From Antricoccus suffuscus (GTDB lineage Bacteria > Actinomycetota > Actinomycetes > Mycobacteriales > Antricoccaceae): a stretch of DNA of 64,000 bases. Location of the stretch: contig NZ_PVUE01000014.1 of NCBI RefSeq assembly GCF_003003235.1, forward strand, positions 60,184-124,183. The letters are read 5' to 3'. The notes under the pieces are model-generated. The model was given only the letters and a program-made list of their open reading frames with translations. It searched no databases and had not been told where the DNA came from. This document shows, one piece after another, positions 62,767-64,000 of the stretch. Position 1 is the stretch's first letter; every line of letters starts with the position of its first letter. The translations under genes and the position numbers were made by a program.

Positions 62767-63111
62767 GTGAGCGACACAGACGACATCAAGGCCTTGACGT
62801 TGGAGTACAAGCGGGCCGCCGACGCCGGTGACGCGCGGGCGATGGCAGAGCGTATGTGTCCCGATGAGGCCGAGTTCTACCTCGACCAGTTCAATGAGGA
62901 CCAGCTCAACAATGTCGTCGTTGACCCACCAGATGCCGGAGTCCTCTTCTTCGACATCGAGATCTGGGCCGACTCGGCGAATGCCCAAATCGCACCCGAC
63001 AACTGCCCGGATCAGATTGGCACGCTCTACTACCGCAAGTACGACGATGGCTGGAAACTGTGCAACGGCGACGATGAGCACGACGAGGCCACCGCCTGGG
63101 CCACGGCCTGA
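62767..63111 (+). CDS. Small NTF2/SnoaL-like protein
   Basis: 114 residues, acidic. It opens DIKALTLEYKRAADAGDARA, a helix typical of the NTF2-like fold, followed by ERMCPDEAEFYLDQFNEDQL and a strand-rich half (GVLFFDIEIWADSANAQIAP, IGTLYYRKYDDGWKLCNGDD). Such folds bind small hydrophobic ligands or act as delta5-isomerases, but no catalytic residues are evident. GTG 62767 with GAGGGAG 6 bases upstream. A hairpin, repeats and a gene of another family follow. Confidence 0.75.
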   Translation: MSDTDDIKALTLEYKRAADAGDARAMAERMCPDEAEFYLDQFNEDQLNNVVVDPPDAGVLFFDIEIWADSANAQIAPDNCPDQIGTLYYRKYDDGWKLCNGDDEHDEATAWATA

Positions 63112-63219
63112 CGATCCGCGAGTTTGTACCGCCTAGCCCGGGTACGTCGTGCGCTTCTAGGCTCGCGCTGCGCCTCACGTATCGCTCTGGTCGGTCCGCG
63201 CTTCCGTCTCGCTGACCCT

Positions 63220-63239
63220 GTCGAAAGCGTGCTTTCGAC
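63220..63239. terminator. Hairpin after the NTF2-like gene
   Basis: GTCGAAAGC and GCTTTCGAC pair perfectly over 9 bp across a GT turn, 108 bases after the stop codon. No U-tract. The half CGCTTTCGACG recurs at 63271-63281. It may be a terminator or a repeat-related stem. Confidence 0.5.
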
Positions 63240-63286
63240 GTACTTCCGGCTGGATCTACTGTTCAAATCGCGCTTTCGACGCCCGC

Positions 63287-63326
63287 CATCCGTCACAAAA
63301 TACCCGTTCATCCGTCACAAAATACC
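63287..63326. repeat. 22-bp direct repeat, locus C
   Basis: CATCCGTCACAAAATACC occurs at 63287 and again at 63309, 22 bases apart. The CATCCGTCAC(A/G)AAA core is the complement of GTGACGGATG found in loci A and B. Orientation relative to the upstream gene (sense strand) is the same as at loci A and B, but the copies are 175 bases past the stop codon. Confidence 0.8.
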
Positions 63327-63358
63327 CTGACATACATGGAAAGTAGCGAACCCAGGCC

Positions 63359-63388
63359 TTGCGCGAGTAGCCACTAGCGCAGTAAGAT
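63359..63388 (+). promoter_or_regulatory. Predicted sigma-70-type promoter of the DUF222 gene
   Basis: TTGCGC (63359-63364), an 18-base spacer and TAAGAT (63383-63388) put the start point at about the ATG at 63396, so the transcript would be leaderless; no ribosome site is visible. An imperfect inverted repeat GCGCGAGT/ACTAGCGC lies in the spacer (63361-63380). Confidence 0.5.
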
Positions 63389-63395
63389 ATAGCAC

Positions 63396-64000
63396 ATGAG
63401 TACGAGCGATGGAGTGAAGGAACGACCCCAACCCGGCGCGCCCACACCATCGATCACCAAAGCGGCGTCTTTCGCGGCCACCCTCACCCGGCTAGTCGAA
63501 ATCGACCAGGACGAGGCACGGCTCTACCACGAGAAACTCACCCTGCGCGCGACCCTGCACTCGGTCGCGGACTACCAACTCCCCGACCAGGCCGCCGTCC
63601 CCGGTAGTACCCGTCCACATGCCCGCGCGCAGTGCGCGGACATCGGGTCCGATACGTGGCTGGAGAACATTGACCTCGCCGCCGCCGAGTTAGCCGCCGC
63701 GACGTGCGTGAGCGCCGGTACGGCGAAGAACCAGCTCGCCACGGCCAGCTACTACACCCGCCACTACGCCGTAGCGGTGGCCAGTCTCGACCCCGACGGA
63801 GACCCGTACCGCGGAATGAGCGCGCACAAGCTGGACCTGTTCACCGAGCACACCACCGACCTCACCGACACGGAGTTGGAGAAGGTCACTGCGCGGGTCC
63901 TGCTACACGCGCACACCGACACTCCCGGCCAGTTCGCGCGGCGGCTACGTAAGGCGGTCATCGCGGTCACCGGCACCACGAAACAGCAGGAACGCCGCGC
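63396..64000 (+). CDS. DUF222 (HNH-nuclease-associated) protein, 3' end outside window
   Basis: Open from ATG 63396 to the window edge, 201 codons with no stop. The protein begins MSTSDGVKERPQPGAPTPSI and has LVEIDQDEARLYHEKLTLRA, then ENIDLAAAELAAATCVSAGT and DLTDTELEKVTARVLLHAHT, with the helical spacing and ALARRL-type tail (FARRLRKAVIAV) of the DUF222 N-terminal domain. In actinobacteria such proteins carry a C-terminal HNH nuclease and often occur in several copies. The nuclease part is beyond the window, so completeness cannot be judged. Confidence 0.75.
   Translation, partial: MSTSDGVKERPQPGAPTPSITKAASFAATLTRLVEIDQDEARLYHEKLTLRATLHSVADYQLPDQAAVPGSTRPHARAQCADIGSDTWLENIDLAAAELAAATCVSAGTAKNQLATASYYTRHYAVAVASLDPDGDPYRGMSAHKLDLFTEHTTDLTDTELEKVTARVLLHAHTDTPGQFARRLRKAVIAVTGTTKQQERR

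Overview
The window is GC-rich, densely coded chromosomal DNA from an actinobacterium (Actinomycetota). Lineage markers visible in the sequence are mycothione reductase, pantothenate kinases of both type I and type III, a DUF222/HNH-type gene at the right edge, many GTG starts, and a block (gcvP, a ResR-like MerR gene, a bifunctional nuclease, ftsR, garA, gcvH, DUF881, sbp, DUF881, a CDP-alcohol phosphatidyltransferase) in the same order as the Rv1822-Rv1832 neighbourhood of mycobacteria. I cannot name the genus. I saw no rRNA, tRNA, CRISPR array, insertion sequence or phage block.

Layout. 1-3.7 kb: a pentapeptide-repeat protein, a LuxR-type regulator, a 40-codon secreted-peptide gene with its own terminator, a GH73 glucosaminidase and a small unknown protein. 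3.7-11 kb: acyl-CoA synthetase, VOC protein, Rox-like FAD monooxygenase, D-threonine aldolase-like enzyme and a convergent MprF-like membrane protein. 11-19 kb: a 5'-3' exonuclease, a GH65 phosphorylase with a beta-phosphoglucomutase, a DoxX-like protein, the CoA-precursor operon panC-panD-coaX and a Sua5/YciO protein. 19-28 kb, all minus strand: DHA2 efflux pump, crotonase, paired acyl-CoA dehydrogenases, EcsC protein, phosphotriesterase-like hydrolase, and a MFS pump with a TetR gene that share an operator. 28-38 kb: a heterodimeric ABC exporter behind its TetR gene, a MFS protein, LLM oxidoreductase, SRPBCC, SDR, dihydrolipoyl dehydrogenase and a thioesterase. 38-44 kb: cysK-cysE, mycothione reductase, two unassigned proteins and coaA.

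44-56 kb: gcvP with a tandem glycine riboswitch, an ECF42-type sigma factor with its DGPF partner and a matching promoter, then the mycobacterium-like garA/ftsR block. 56-63 kb: a hot-dog dehydratase, a single-chain biotin-dependent carboxylase divergent from a TetR-acyl-CoA ligase pair with a dyad operator between them, and a small NTF2-like protein. The last gene, DUF222-type, runs off the edge.

Three themes link the genes. CoA and acyl-CoA metabolism recurs throughout (panC, panD, coaX, coaA, two ligases, two dehydrogenases, crotonase, carboxylase, dehydratase, thioesterase). Three efflux or uptake modules each carry a TetR gene and a readable palindrome. Cysteine and thiol biology is represented by cysK, cysE and mtr. 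The least explained structure is a family of roughly 21-bp GTGACGG-containing tandem repeats: two arrays begin exactly at the stop codons of unrelated genes (28.2 and 44.2-44.5 kb), and a degenerate third copy lies near 63.3 kb.
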